Source: Nocardia vulneris
GTDB taxonomy: Bacteria; Actinomycetota; Actinomycetes; Mycobacteriales; Mycobacteriaceae
Direction of reading: 5' to 3'
DNA: 64,000 nucleotides
Assembly (NCBI RefSeq): GCF_001613425.1
Contig: NZ_BDCI01000015.1
Coordinates: forward strand, 230,727 to 294,726
Positions 1 to 9,044 of this stretch are shown piece by piece. Each line of letters starts with the position of its first letter. Position 1 is the first letter of the stretch. Under the pieces are notes generated by a model. The model searched no databases. It saw only the letters and a list, made by a program, of their open reading frames with translations, and was not told the origin of the DNA. Both the position numbers and the translations under genes were made by a program.

Positions 1-954
1 ATCGCGCCCGCGCTCGCCGCCGGCTGTACCTGTGTGGTGAAACCTGCTGAGCAGACGCCGTTGTCGATGCTCGCGCTCGCCGATCTGCTCGATCGCGCCG
101 GCCTGCCGCGCGGCGTCGTCAACGTGCTGACCACCGCCGACCCGGGCGCGCTGATGACGCCGCTGATCGCGGACGAGCGCTCGCGCAAACTGTCCTTCAC
201 CGGGTCCACCGCCGTCGGCAAACGGCTGCTCGAACAGTGCGCGCGCACGGTCATGCGCACCTCGATGGAGCTCGGCGGCAACGCGGCGTTCATCGTGTTC
301 GACGACGCGGACCTGGACGAGGCTGTCGAGGGCGCGCTCGCCGCCAAGATGCGCAATATCGGGCAGGCCTGCACCGCGGCGAACCGAATCTTCGTGCAGC
401 GCGGCGTCGTCGACGAGTTCGCCGCCCGGCTCGCCGAGCGGATGGCGGCCTTGCCGATGGGACGTGGCACCGAGCCGGGAGTCGTCGTCGGGCCGCTGAT
501 CGACGCCGACGCGGTCACGAAGGTCGCCGAACTCGTCGCCGACGCGCGCCGCCGCGGCGCCCGCGTCCTCACCGGCGGCACCGTGCTCGACGGGCCCGGC
601 AACTTCTACCCGGCCACCGTGTTGGTCGGCGTGCCGGACGATGCGGCGATGTGCCACACCGAGATCTTCGGTCCGGTCGCCTCGATCACGACCTTCGACA
701 CCGAGGACGAGGTGGTCGCCCGCGCCAACAACACGCCCTACGGCCTGGTCGGCTATGTCTTCACCGAGCATTTGCGCCGCGGCCTGCGGGTGTGCGAGGC
801 CTTGGAAACCGGCATGGTCGGGCTCAATCAGGGCGTGGTGTCCAACCCGGCCGCACCGTTCGGCGGCGTCAAAGAATCCGGGCTCGGCCGCGAAGGCGGG
901 ATGATCGGCATCGACGAATTCCTCGAGACCAAATACATCGGAGTGCGACTGTGA
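1..954 (+). CDS. NAD(P)-dependent aldehyde dehydrogenase, succinate-semialdehyde type (5' end outside window)
   Basis: The reading frame is open from base 1, so the N-terminal part of the protein lies outside the window; 317 codons are visible. The active-site glutamate lies in a MELGGN motif near 265-280 and the catalytic cysteine in GQACTAANR near 361-385. A later EIFGPVASI block and a PFGGVKESGLGRE block are also typical of the aldehyde dehydrogenase superfamily. The sequence around the cysteine resembles GabD, which oxidises succinate semialdehyde to succinate, but substrate cannot be fixed from sequence. Its stop overlaps the GTG start of the next gene (GTGA), implying translational coupling and a shared catabolic pathway. 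Confidence 0.9.
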   Translation: MAPALAAGCTCVVKPAEQTPLSMLALADLLDRAGLPRGVVNVLTTADPGALMTPLIADERSRKLSFTGSTAVGKRLLEQCARTVMRTSMELGGNAAFIVFDDADLDEAVEGALAAKMRNIGQACTAANRIFVQRGVVDEFAARLAERMAALPMGRGTEPGVVVGPLIDADAVTKVAELVADARRRGARVLTGGTVLDGPGNFYPATVLVGVPDDAAMCHTEIFGPVASITTFDTEDEVVARANNTPYGLVGYVFTEHLRRGLRVCEALETGMVGLNQGVVSNPAAPFGGVKESGLGREGGMIGIDEFLETKYIGVRL

Positions 955-2027
955 CAGCGCCCAGGTACCGCATCGCGACCATCCCCGGCGACGGCATCGG
1001 CGTGGACGTCACCGCCGCCGCCGTCTCGGTGCTCGACGCCGTGCTGCCCGGCCTCGAGTGGACCGAATTCGATTGGTCCTGCGCGAAATATCTGAGCACC
1101 GGCCGGATGATGCCGCCCGACGGTCCCGAACTGCTCGCCGGTTTCGACGCGATCCTGCTCGGTGCGGTCGGCTTTCCCGGTGTGCCCGACCATGTTTCGC
1201 TGTGGGGTCTGCTGATTCCGTTGCGCCGTGCCTTCCATCAGTACGTCAATCTGCGGCCGGTCCGGCTGCTGCCCGGCACCGAATCGGCCCTGCGCGGGCG
1301 CAGCGCCGAGGAACTGGACATCCTCATCGTGCGGGAGAACTCGGAGGGCGAATACTCCGAGATCGGCGGCACGCACAATCCGGGCCGCGCGGACGAATTC
1401 GTGCTCCAGGAGTCGGTGTTCACCCGGGTCGGGTGCGAACGGATCATCCGGTACGCGTTCGAGCGGGCTCGGGAACGCGGTGGCCGGTTGTGCTCGGCCA
1501 CCAAGTCGAACGGCCTGATCCACTCGATGCCGTACTGGGACAGCGTGTTCGAACGGATCGCCGCCGACTACCCCGATGTGCAGACCCGGCAGATGCACGT
1601 GGACGCGCTCGCGGCGGAGATCGTGCTGCACCCGGACCGGCTGGACGTGATCGTGGGCTCGAACCTGTTCGGCGACATCCTGTCCGACCTCGCCGCGGCC
1701 GTGACCGGCGGCCTCGGGCTCGCCCCCTCGGGCAATATCAACCCCGAGCGCACCGCACCGTCGATGTTCGAGGCGGTACACGGCAGCGCGCCCGATATCG
1801 CGGGCCAGGGCATCGCCGATCCGATCGCTCAGATCCTCGCGGGCGCAATGCTGCTCGACCACCTCGGCGAAACCGCCGCGGCGGCCGCGGTGGACCGGGC
1901 GGTGTGCGACGTACTCGGCAAAGGCGAGGTGCGCACGCCGGACCTGGGTGGCGAGGCGACCACGACGGAACTCGCCGCCGCCGTCGCGGACCGCGCTGCC
2001 GAACTGGTCGCCATCCCTCCGCGCTGA
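951..2027 (+). CDS. Tartrate dehydrogenase / isopropylmalate-isocitrate dehydrogenase family
   Basis: A 358-residue protein starting at GTG 951, which overlaps the upstream aldehyde dehydrogenase stop by four bases. It has the N-terminal GDGIG motif, the SLWGLL and QYVNLRPVRLLPG blocks characteristic of tartrate dehydrogenase/decarboxylase, a RENSEGEY phosphate-binding-type loop, the catalytic K in TKSNG, and the metal-binding aspartates in GSNLFGDILSDL. Members oxidise a 2-hydroxy acid (tartrate, malate or isopropylmalate) with NAD and often decarboxylate it. The SLWGLL/QYVNLRP blocks favour tartrate dehydrogenase over LeuB. Coupling to an aldehyde dehydrogenase suggests a small catabolic operon that begins upstream of the window. 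Confidence 0.88.
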   Translation: MTAPRYRIATIPGDGIGVDVTAAAVSVLDAVLPGLEWTEFDWSCAKYLSTGRMMPPDGPELLAGFDAILLGAVGFPGVPDHVSLWGLLIPLRRAFHQYVNLRPVRLLPGTESALRGRSAEELDILIVRENSEGEYSEIGGTHNPGRADEFVLQESVFTRVGCERIIRYAFERARERGGRLCSATKSNGLIHSMPYWDSVFERIAADYPDVQTRQMHVDALAAEIVLHPDRLDVIVGSNLFGDILSDLAAAVTGGLGLAPSGNINPERTAPSMFEAVHGSAPDIAGQGIADPIAQILAGAMLLDHLGETAAAAAVDRAVCDVLGKGEVRTPDLGGEATTTELAAAVADRAAELVAIPPR

Positions 2028-2062
2028 GCGGGTTCAGTTGGCCCGCAACAGTTTTCCCTTGC

Positions 2063-2863
2063 TCAGGTGGTCAACCAGATGGCCTCGGCCGCGGGACGGC
2101 CGAGGTCGGTGGGCGTTTCCCCGCTGCCGATGCGAATCGCGATGGTGCCCGCGAAGTCCCGGCGTTCGAGCACGGTGATCGCGGTGTCCAGGGCGATGCC
2201 CACGGAGTCGAAATAGCGCAGCATCTCCGGATCCGAATCGGAGATGCGCGCGACCCGGCCCGCCTCGCCCGCATGGAAGTCGCTGAGCTGACGAGCCGGC
2301 GGCGTGGGGACCGCGCCGTCCACCGACGGAATGGGATCGCCGTGCGGATCCCGGTCGGGATAGCCGAGTTTCGCGTCGATGCGCGCCACCAGCAGTTCGG
2401 AGACCGCGTGCTCGAGCACCTCGGCCTCGTCGTGCACCTCGTCCCAGCCGTAGCCGAGCTCGTTGACCAGGAAGGTCTCGATCAGCCGGTGCCGGCGCAC
2501 CATCGCGATGGCGGCGCGGCGACCGCCCTCGGTGAGCGTGATCGACCCGTAGCGGGCGTGCTCGACCAAGCCTTGGTCGGCGAGTTTGCGCACCGCCTCG
2601 GACACCGTGGACGCGGAGACCCCGATCCGTTCCGCGAGCAGTTTGGTCGACACCTTCTCCTGCGACCATTCCTGCGCGGTCCAGATCACCTTCAAATAGT
2701 CCTGCGCCACCGAGGAGAGCACCGGCGCGATGGTCGCGGTGGTGCCGCGGGCCTCGCCCGGCACGGGGGCGTCGGTCAGCTCGCGTCTTGTGGCGATGTC
2801 TCGTTTACCGGGCACATACTCGAGCTTAAGCACAGGAGACCCGATTGACACAGCTCGCCGCAC
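2063..2863 (-). CDS. mntR: DtxR-family metal-dependent repressor (MntR/SirR)
   Basis: Up to 266 residues. The DtxR winged helix begins near residue 48 (SVAQDYLKVIW, then LAERIGVSASTVSE). It is followed by the dimerisation and metal-site helix (HRLIETFLVNELGY, DEVHDEAEVLEHAVS) and a C-terminal FeoA/SH3-like domain. The protein closely resembles M. tuberculosis Rv2788 (SirR/MntR), which senses manganese and represses Mn importers, and it sits next to ribF exactly as there. The 2863 start is a GTG that adds about 47 residues before the conserved domain. GTGs at 2815 or 2764 give more typical N-termini, so the start is unsettled. It is divergent from ribF across about 150 bp. Confidence 0.88.
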   Translation of the reverse strand: MRRAVSIGSPVLKLEYVPGKRDIATRRELTDAPVPGEARGTTATIAPVLSSVAQDYLKVIWTAQEWSQEKVSTKLLAERIGVSASTVSEAVRKLADQGLVEHARYGSITLTEGGRRAAIAMVRRHRLIETFLVNELGYGWDEVHDEAEVLEHAVSELLVARIDAKLGYPDRDPHGDPIPSVDGAVPTPPARQLSDFHAGEAGRVARISDSDPEMLRYFDSVGIALDTAITVLERRDFAGTIAIRIGSGETPTDLGRPAAEAIWLTT

Positions 2864-3011
2864 AGTGGAACCAGGGTTTCATCACCCGTACACAACTCCG
2901 GAAGCTGCGCGTGACATCAGCCACCCTCGCGGCGGGGTCATCGCCGGCACCGCCGTTGCGGCGACCGCCTTCGGTCGGACCGTGTTTCCGTGCGCGATAT
3001 AAGCTGCGCGT

Positions 3012-3980
3012 GTGCAGAGATGGCGAGGTCTCGAGGACGTGCCCGCGGACTGGGGCCGATGTGTACTGACGATCGGTGTGTTCGACGGTGTGCACCGCGG
3101 ACACGCGCAGTTGATCAGCAGAGCGGTGAAGAAGGCGGCCGCGCGCGGGGTGCCCGCGGTGTTGATGACCTTCGATCCGCATCCGATGGAGGTGGTCCGC
3201 CCCGGCTCGCATCCGGCGCAGCTGACCACCCTGACCCGCCGGGCCGAACTGGCCGAGGAATTGGGCGTCGACGTGTTCTGCGTGATGCCGTTCACCCAGG
3301 CCTTCATGAAGCTCACGCCCGTGCGCTACGTGCACGACCTGCTGGTCGAGCGGCTGCACGTGAGCGAAGTGGTGATCGGCGACAACTTCACCTTCGGCAA
3401 GAAGGCGGCGGGCACCGTCGACACCATGCGGGAGCTCGGCAAGCGCTGGGGCTTCGAGGTCGACGGCGTCAAGCTGCTCGGCGAACACGCGGTCACCTTC
3501 TCCTCCACCTACATTCGCGCCTGCGTCGACGCAGGCGATATGGCCGCCGCGGCCGAGGCGCTCGGCCGGCCGCACCGGGTCGAGGGCGTGGTCGTGCACG
3601 GCGACGGGCGCGGGCGCCAGCTCGGCTTCCCGACCGCGAACGTGGCGCCGCCGATGCACGCCGCGATCCCGGCCGACGGCGTGTACGCGGGCTGGTTCAC
3701 CGTGCTCGGTCCCGGGCCGACCATCGGCACCGTCACCCCCGGTGAACGCGCGATGGCCGCGATCTCGGTCGGCACCAACCCCACCTTCTCCGGGCGCGCC
3801 CGCACGGTCGAGGCATATGTGCTCGACGGTGAAGCCGATCTCTACGGCCAGCACGTCGCGGTCGATTTCGTCGACCACGTGCGCGGGCAGCGCAAATTCG
3901 ATTCGATCGATGAACTCATCGAGACCATGGGCCGCGATGTCGAGAACGCGCGAAAGGTGCTCGCCGCCGAAGGCAAGTGA
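3012..3980 (+). CDS. ribF: Bifunctional riboflavin kinase / FAD synthetase
   Basis: A 322-residue protein from GTG 3012, full length for the family. The N-terminal FMN adenylyltransferase half carries GVFDGVHRGH (nucleotidyltransferase signature), TFDPHPMEV and the FTFGKKAAG region followed by FSSTYIR. The C-terminal riboflavin kinase half carries GRQLGFPTANV and the VGTNPTF...VEAYVLD core. It converts riboflavin to FMN and FMN to FAD in the cytoplasm. The upstream gene is divergent mntR and the downstream gene is rpsO, the same arrangement as in mycobacteria. Start choice is supported by near-identity of the first residues (MQRWRG) to mycobacterial RibF. Confidence 0.95.
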   Translation: MQRWRGLEDVPADWGRCVLTIGVFDGVHRGHAQLISRAVKKAAARGVPAVLMTFDPHPMEVVRPGSHPAQLTTLTRRAELAEELGVDVFCVMPFTQAFMKLTPVRYVHDLLVERLHVSEVVIGDNFTFGKKAAGTVDTMRELGKRWGFEVDGVKLLGEHAVTFSSTYIRACVDAGDMAAAAEALGRPHRVEGVVVHGDGRGRQLGFPTANVAPPMHAAIPADGVYAGWFTVLGPGPTIGTVTPGERAMAAISVGTNPTFSGRARTVEAYVLDGEADLYGQHVAVDFVDHVRGQRKFDSIDELIETMGRDVENARKVLAAEGK

Positions 3981-4146
3981 ATCCGGGCGGTGCAGGGCAT
4001 CCCGACCGGGTGCATCGACCCGCGATTCGGTCTACCGCGTCCGTTCCGGTAAGGTAGATCCTCGGGTTTGCTGCGGTCCGCGGCGGCGCCCACACCCGGG
4101 TAACCGGAAATTCGAGCGCGGCACTGAAATAGGGAGTGGATGCCTC

Positions 4147-4416
4147 ATGGCTCTGACCACTGAGCAGAAGTCGGCGATTCTGAAGGAATACGGCCTGCAC
4201 GAGAAGGACACCGGTTCGCCGGAGGCCCAGATCGCGCTGCTGTCCAAGCGGATCTCCGATCTCACCGAGCACCTGAAGGTGCACAAGCACGACCACCACA
4301 CCCGGCACGGCCTGCTCGCGCTGATCGGTCGTCGTCGTCGGCTCTCGAAGTACCTGGCCGCCAACGACATCCAGCGCTACCGCTCGCTCATCGAGCGTCT
4401 GGGCCTGCGTCGGTAA
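4147..4416 (+). CDS. rpsO: 30S ribosomal protein S15
   Basis: An 89-residue protein, the usual S15 length, starting at ATG 4147. It contains the S15 signature (DTGSPEAQIALL), the LTEHLKVHKHDHHTRHGLL helix-turn and the basic RRRRLSKYL helix that contacts 16S rRNA helix 22. S15 is an early-binding small-subunit protein. It lies 166 bp after ribF and 586 bp before pnp. The rpsO-pnp order is widely conserved, and in many bacteria both the S15 message and the pnp leader are regulated post-transcriptionally. The hairpins in the gap downstream are described separately. Confidence 0.98.
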   Translation: MALTTEQKSAILKEYGLHEKDTGSPEAQIALLSKRISDLTEHLKVHKHDHHTRHGLLALIGRRRRLSKYLAANDIQRYRSLIERLGLRR

Positions 4417-4515
4417 TTTCGGCCGCGCGGGCGCGGCGTGGTTCGCGGCCTGTCTGCCAGCATCGCGGAGCGATTCGATGAGGGGCGGCGGTCGGGTGAC
4501 GGGTGGGCCTCGCAC

Positions 4516-4564
4516 CTCAGCTGTCGAGACTCGCGCCTACGGCGCATGCGCTTCGACAGCTGAG
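4516..4564. repeat. 12-bp inverted repeat with 25-nt loop
   Basis: CTCAGCTGTCGA at 4516-4527 pairs perfectly with TCGACAGCTGAG at 4553-4564. The loop contains a second small hairpin (GCGCC...GGCGC). There is no T-tract, so it is not a classical terminator. It may be an RNA-processing site or a copy of a dispersed intergenic repeat; a genome search would decide. Confidence 0.55.
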
Positions 4565-4612
4565 CTGCGAGACGGCCGCGAACGGGTCGCTCGAAAGGCT
4601 CGCTCCGTGGTG

Positions 4613-4632
4613 GCCGACCGAGAATGGTCGGC
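4613..4632. repeat. 7-bp hairpin (GCCGACC/GGTCGGC)
   Basis: GCCGACC at 4613-4619 and GGTCGGC at 4626-4632 with a 6-nt loop, lying between the two larger hairpins of the rpsO-pnp gap. Function is unknown. Confidence 0.4.
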
Positions 4633-4665
4633 GCGACACACGGTTTGCGGAGGCCCACGAAGCTC

Positions 4666-4700
4666 AGCCAACGGGGAGACGTACAATCTCCCCGTTGGCT
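4666..4700. terminator. Perfect 14-bp hairpin, possible rpsO terminator or pnp leader element
   Basis: AGCCAACGGGGAGA at 4666-4679 and TCTCCCCGTTGGCT at 4687-4700 form a perfect 14-bp stem with a 7-nt loop. It is not followed by a run of T, but actinobacterial terminators often lack one. In enterobacteria a hairpin in the pnp leader is the RNase III and PNPase autoregulation site; whether this stem has that role is inference. Confidence 0.5.
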
Positions 4701-5002
4701 ATTCGTGTATGGGGGCGACAGTGGATTTGTGCGCCTGTTACACGACGACATTTGGACAGCCGTAAGTACCCGCCCGCGTGGCGTCGGTCTTCGGTAGTGG
4801 CCTCCCGGCAGGGGATAGACCGCCGGCGGGCTTCGATCGATGACCGCCTCCGCGTCGCCGTGATCCAAGGGGATTCGGCCGGGTCTGCGCGTCGCCGCCA
4901 GGAGGGCTGCCGCGCGTCCGTACCCAGGTACGGCTGACGAAGCGCCGGATCGCGCCGCCCAAGCGCTCGAGCCGGCGAAAGACGAGAGGTTGAGAGAAGA
5001 GA

Positions 5003-7294
5003 ATGACCGAAACAACTGAACGCAAGTCCTCGGCCGTCGAGGTCGAGCCCGGTGTGTTCGAATCCGTCGCGCTGATCGACAACGGCACGCTCGGTACCCG
5101 CACCGTCCGCTTCGAGACGGGCCGGCTGGCCCGGCAGGCCGCCGGTGCGGTCGTCGCCTACCTGGACGACGAGACCATGCTGCTGTCCGCCACCACCGCG
5201 GGCAAGTCGCCGAAGGACCAGTTCGACTTCTTCCCGCTGACGGTCGACGTCGAAGAGCGCATGTACGCCGCGGGCCGCATCCCGGGCTCGTTCTTCCGTC
5301 GCGAGGGCCGCCCGTCCACCGACGCGATCCTGACCTGCCGCCTGATCGACCGCCCGCTGCGCCCGTCGTTCGTCGACGGCCTGCGCAACGAGATCCAGGT
5401 CGTCGTCACGGTGCTGAGCCTGGACCCGAACGACCTGTACGACGTCGTCGCGATCAACGCCGCGTCCGCCTCCACCCAGATCGCCGGCCTGCCGTTCTCC
5501 GGCCCGGTCGGCGGCGTGCGCGTCGCGCTGATCGACGGCCAGTGGGTCGCGTTCCCGACCGTCGAGCAGCTCGAGGGCGCCGTGTTCGACATGGTCGTCG
5601 CGGGTCGCGTGGTCGAGTCCGGCGACGTCGCGATCATGATGGTCGAGGCCGAGGCCACCGACAAGGTCATCGCGCTGATCGAGGGCGGCGCGCAGGCACC
5701 GACCGAGGCCGTGGTGGCCGAGGGCCTCGAGGCCGCCAAGCCGTTCATCGCCCGCCTCTGCAAGGCGCAGGCCGACCTGGCCGAGCTGGCCGCCAAGCCG
5801 ACCGGTGAGTTCCCGCTCTTCCCGCCCTACGAGGCCGATGTCTACGAGGCCGTCGAAGGCACCGCCAAGCGTGAGCTGGGCGAGGCGCTCTCGATCGCGG
5901 ACAAGCAGGAGCGCGAGGCGAAGATCGACGAGATCAAGCTCGACGTGCTGTCCCGGCTCGGCGACGATTTCGCCGGCCGCGAAAAGGAACTGGGCGCCGC
6001 GTTCCGCTCGGTCACCAAGAAGCTGGTGCGCCAGCGCATCCTGACCGACGGCTTCCGCATCGACGGTCGCGGGCTCGCGGACATCCGCGCGCTCTCCGCC
6101 GAAGTCGCCGTGGTGCCGCGCGCGCACGGTTCGGCGCTGTTCGAGCGGGGCGAGACCCAGATCATGGGCGTCACCACCCTCGACATGGTGAAGATGGCCC
6201 AGCAGGTCGACTCGCTCGGCCCGGAGACCAGCAAGCGCTACATGCACCACTACAACTTCCCGCCGTTCTCCACCGGCGAGACCGGTCGCGTCGGTTCGCC
6301 GAAGCGCCGCGAGATCGGCCACGGCGCGCTCGCCGAGCGGGCCCTGATGCCGGTGCTGCCGAGCCAGGAAGAGTTCCCCTACGCCATCCGTCAGGTCTCG
6401 GAAGCGTTGAGCTCCAACGGTTCCACCTCGATGGGCTCGGTCTGCGCCTCGACCCTGTCGCTGCTGAACGCCGGTGTGCCGCTGAAGGCGCCGGTCGCCG
6501 GCATCGCGATGGGTCTGGTGTCGGACACGATCACCAACGACAAGGGCGAGGACGAGGTGCGCTACGTCGCGCTGACCGACATCCTCGGCGCCGAGGACGC
6601 TTTCGGCGATATGGACTTCAAGGTCGCGGGCACCAAGGAGTTCGTCACCGCGCTGCAGCTCGACACCAAGCTGGACGGCATCCCGTCGCAGGTGCTGGCC
6701 GGTGCGCTGAGCCAGGCGCACGACGCGCGCAACACCATCCTGGAGGTCATGGCCGAGGCCATCGACACCCCGGACGAGATGAGCCAGTACGCGCCGCGGG
6801 TCACCGCGATCAAGATCCCGGTCGACAAGATCGGCGAGGTGATCGGGCCCAAGGGCAAGGTGATCAACCAGATCACCGAGGAGACCGGCGCCAACATCTC
6901 GATCGAGGACGACGGCACGGTCTACGTCGGTGCGACCAACGGCCCCGCGGCGCAGGCGGCGATCGACCAGATCAACGCCATCGCGAACCCGCAACTGCCG
7001 AAGGTCGGCGAGCGCTTCCTCGGCACGGTCGTCAAGACCACCGCCTTCGGCGCGTTCGTCTCGCTGCTGCCGGGCCGCGACGGCCTGGTGCACATCTCGA
7101 AGCTGGGCAACGGCAAGCGCGTGGCGAAGGTCGAAGACGTGGTGAACGTCGGCGACAAGCTGCGCGTGGAGATCGCCGATATCGACAACCGCGGCAAGAT
7201 CTCGCTGGTGCCGGTCGAAGAGGAGGCTGCCGAAACGGCCGCCGCGCCTGCCGATGCCGAGACCGTTGATGCGGGCGCGGCAGGGGCAGAGTAG
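5003..7294 (+). CDS. pnp: Polynucleotide phosphorylase / guanosine pentaphosphate synthetase
   Basis: A 763-residue protein starting at ATG 5003 after a purine-rich ribosome-binding region. Two RNase PH-like core domains are joined by an alpha-helical linker (about residues 250-340). The second core carries GERGETQIMGVTTL-type and SNGSTSMGSVCAS motifs. A KH domain follows (IGEVIGPKGKVI, about residues 605-660), then an S1 domain (about 668-740). The enzyme degrades RNA 3' to 5' by phosphorolysis as a trimer. The actinobacterial homologue was also described as guanosine pentaphosphate synthetase (GpsI). The C-terminus ends in a short acidic Ala/Glu tail. The next gene follows after 11 bp, so the two are probably cotranscribed. 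Confidence 0.97.
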   Translation: MTETTERKSSAVEVEPGVFESVALIDNGTLGTRTVRFETGRLARQAAGAVVAYLDDETMLLSATTAGKSPKDQFDFFPLTVDVEERMYAAGRIPGSFFRREGRPSTDAILTCRLIDRPLRPSFVDGLRNEIQVVVTVLSLDPNDLYDVVAINAASASTQIAGLPFSGPVGGVRVALIDGQWVAFPTVEQLEGAVFDMVVAGRVVESGDVAIMMVEAEATDKVIALIEGGAQAPTEAVVAEGLEAAKPFIARLCKAQADLAELAAKPTGEFPLFPPYEADVYEAVEGTAKRELGEALSIADKQEREAKIDEIKLDVLSRLGDDFAGREKELGAAFRSVTKKLVRQRILTDGFRIDGRGLADIRALSAEVAVVPRAHGSALFERGETQIMGVTTLDMVKMAQQVDSLGPETSKRYMHHYNFPPFSTGETGRVGSPKRREIGHGALAERALMPVLPSQEEFPYAIRQVSEALSSNGSTSMGSVCASTLSLLNAGVPLKAPVAGIAMGLVSDTITNDKGEDEVRYVALTDILGAEDAFGDMDFKVAGTKEFVTALQLDTKLDGIPSQVLAGALSQAHDARNTILEVMAEAIDTPDEMSQYAPRVTAIKIPVDKIGEVIGPKGKVINQITEETGANISIEDDGTVYVGATNGPAAQAAIDQINAIANPQLPKVGERFLGTVVKTTAFGAFVSLLPGRDGLVHISKLGNGKRVAKVEDVVNVGDKLRVEIADIDNRGKISLVPVEEEAAETAAAPADAETVDAGAAGAE

Positions 7295-7305
7295 TACTTG
7301 TCTCT

Positions 7306-8676
7306 GTGACGAAGAAGAAGACGACAGCCCCTCTGCTCCGCCGCGAGCAGGGGGGTTCGTCTGTGGAGCTGCGGGCGAACATGATTGATCCCGGCGTACA
7401 GCGCACCGTGCTACCCGGCGGGCTGCGCGTGGTCACCGAGCATGTGCCCGGCGTGCGTTCGGCATCGATCGGCGTCTGGGTGGGCGTCGGTTCGCGCGAC
7501 GAAGGTCCGACCGTCGCCGGTGCGGCCCACTTCCTCGAGCACCTGCTGTTCAAGGCGACGCCGACGCGCACCGCGCTCGACATCGCGCAGGCGATGGACG
7601 CGGTCGGCGGCGAGCTCAACGCGTTCACCGCGAAAGAGCAGACCTGCTACTACGCGCACGTGCTCGACGAGGATCTGCCGCTGGCCGTCGACATGGTCTC
7701 CGATGTGGTGCTCAACGGGCTGTGCCGCGCCGCCGACGTCGACGTGGAACGGCAGGTGGTGCTCGAGGAGATCGCCATGCGCGACGACGACCCGGAGGAC
7801 GTGGTCGGCGACTCGTTCCTGTCCGCGCTGTTCGGCGATCATCCGATCGGTCGGCCGGTGATCGGCTCCATCGAATCCATCGAATCGATGCACGCGGCGC
7901 AGCTGCGCGGCTTCCACCTGCGGCGCTACCGGCCGGACCGGATGGTCGTCGCGGTCGCGGGCAACGTCGAACACGACCACACGGTGGAGCTGGTGCACCG
8001 GGCGTTCCAGAATCGGCTCGATCCGGCGGCGCAACCCGCCAAACGGCGGGAGGGCCGGTTCCGGCCGCAGAGCGATCCCGAATTGCAGTGGAGCCACCGC
8101 GACAGCGAGCAGGCGCATCTGGCGTTCGGGGTGCGCGCCTTCGGGCGGCACGAGGGCGAGCGGCGCTGGCCGCTCTCGGTGCTCAACACCGTGGTCGGCG
8201 GCGGACTGAGTTCCCGGTTGTTCCAACGCATCCGGGAGGAACGCGGGCTCGCCTACTCGGTGTACTCGAGTGTGGACACCTTCGCCGACACCGGCGCGTT
8301 CTCGGTGTACATCGGCTGCCAGCCGGAAAATCTCGGCAAGGTGGCTTCGTTGGCCCGCGGCGTGCTCGAAGAGGTTGCGGCGGACGGCATTTCCGATGCC
8401 GAGTGCGCCCGCGCCAAGGGGTCGTTGCGTGGTGGTCTGGTGCTGGGCCTGGAGGATTCGGCGTCCAGGATGAACCGCATCGGCCGCAGCGAGCTCAGCT
8501 ACGGCAACCATCGCAGTGTGTCGGAAACGCTGGCCCGGATCGACGCGGTCACCACCGACGAGGTCTCGGCGATCGCGCGTACTCTGCTGGCCCGCCCCTT
8601 CGCGGCCTCGATCGCGGGCCCCTACAAGCGGACTCGGGAAATCCCCGCGGCCGTGCGGCGGCTGGTCGAAGGCTAG
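7306..8676 (+). CDS. M16-family zinc metallopeptidase (PepR/YmxG-like)
   Basis: A 456-residue protein from GTG 7306, 11 bp after pnp. The inverted zinc motif HFLEH is at residues 75-79 (H75, E78, H79), with the second ligand region LEEIAMRDDDPED about 75 residues later, as in the mitochondrial-processing-peptidase fold. The C-terminal half has the usual Arg/Tyr-type substrate pocket (GGLSSRLFQRIREERGLAYS). In mycobacteria the equivalent gene next to pnp is called pepR (Rv2782c). The substrate is unknown. The lysine-rich first 25 residues may not all be translated, since conserved sequence begins near residue 33. Confidence 0.9.
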   Translation: MTKKKTTAPLLRREQGGSSVELRANMIDPGVQRTVLPGGLRVVTEHVPGVRSASIGVWVGVGSRDEGPTVAGAAHFLEHLLFKATPTRTALDIAQAMDAVGGELNAFTAKEQTCYYAHVLDEDLPLAVDMVSDVVLNGLCRAADVDVERQVVLEEIAMRDDDPEDVVGDSFLSALFGDHPIGRPVIGSIESIESMHAAQLRGFHLRRYRPDRMVVAVAGNVEHDHTVELVHRAFQNRLDPAAQPAKRREGRFRPQSDPELQWSHRDSEQAHLAFGVRAFGRHEGERRWPLSVLNTVVGGGLSSRLFQRIREERGLAYSVYSSVDTFADTGAFSVYIGCQPENLGKVASLARGVLEEVAADGISDAECARAKGSLRGGLVLGLEDSASRMNRIGRSELSYGNHRSVSETLARIDAVTTDEVSAIARTLLARPFAASIAGPYKRTREIPAAVRRLVEG

Positions 8677-8694
8677 GGCGCTCGCGCCGGCGGG

Positions 8695-9027
8695 TCAGGC
8701 GCCGGCGCGGTTCGCGGCGTCGACGATCGAGGGGAGCAGGCCGGGGAGGGCGGCTTCGACGTCGGTGGCGCGCAGGCGCTGCCAGATCTGGCCCTCGACG
8801 ATCACGCGCTCGATCACGCCTGCCTCGCGCAGGATCTTGAAATGGTGGGTCGCGGTCGATTTGTTGATCGCGTCGTAGAGCGAGTTGCAGCGCACCGGAG
8901 TGCCCGCGCCCGCATTGCTCAGTCGGCGCACCATCTCGAGCCGCACGGGGTCCTGCAATGCGGCGAGCACGGTCGGCAGCGGGGCTACCGGGGGGACATC
9001 GACCACCGTATCTTTAGCATCGGTCAT
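8695..9027 (-). CDS. ArsR-type winged-helix transcriptional regulator
   Basis: A 110-residue protein starting at ATG 9027. The central region PVRLEMVRRLSNAG followed by SLYDAINKSTATHHFKILREAGVI is the ArsR winged helix with its HHFKxL recognition helix; VIVEGQIWQRLR forms the wing. No cysteine cluster for metal sensing is apparent, so it may respond to a small molecule. It is divergent from an MFS exporter, and an inverted repeat lies in the shared 93-bp region. It probably represses itself and the exporter. Confidence 0.85.
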   Translation of the reverse strand: MTDAKDTVVDVPPVAPLPTVLAALQDPVRLEMVRRLSNAGAGTPVRCNSLYDAINKSTATHHFKILREAGVIERVIVEGQIWQRLRATDVEAALPGLLPSIVDAANRAGA

Positions 9028-9044
9028 GATCCACCTCACTTTGG

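Larger units (their letters stand above)
4417..5002 (+). other. 586-bp hairpin-rich gap between rpsO and pnp
   Basis: No convincing coding sequence is present on either strand; the frames that stay open have no family resemblance and no ribosome-binding site. The stretch holds at least three inverted repeats, annotated individually, and ends in a purine-rich ribosome-binding region (AGAGAAGAGA) just before the pnp start. Mycobacteria carry the lipoprotein gene lppU here; it is absent. The gap probably contains the rpsO terminator or processing sites and the pnp leader. Confidence 0.6.

Noticed and set aside
2845..2850. TTGACA resembling a -35 box in front of ribF
   Set aside because: No -10 sequence follows at a suitable distance, and it lies within the probable mntR N-terminal region.
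4478..4937. Short open frames in the rpsO-pnp gap as a possible lppU remnant
   Set aside because: No signal peptide, lipobox or similarity to LppU can be seen, and the frames are interrupted by the inverted repeats.
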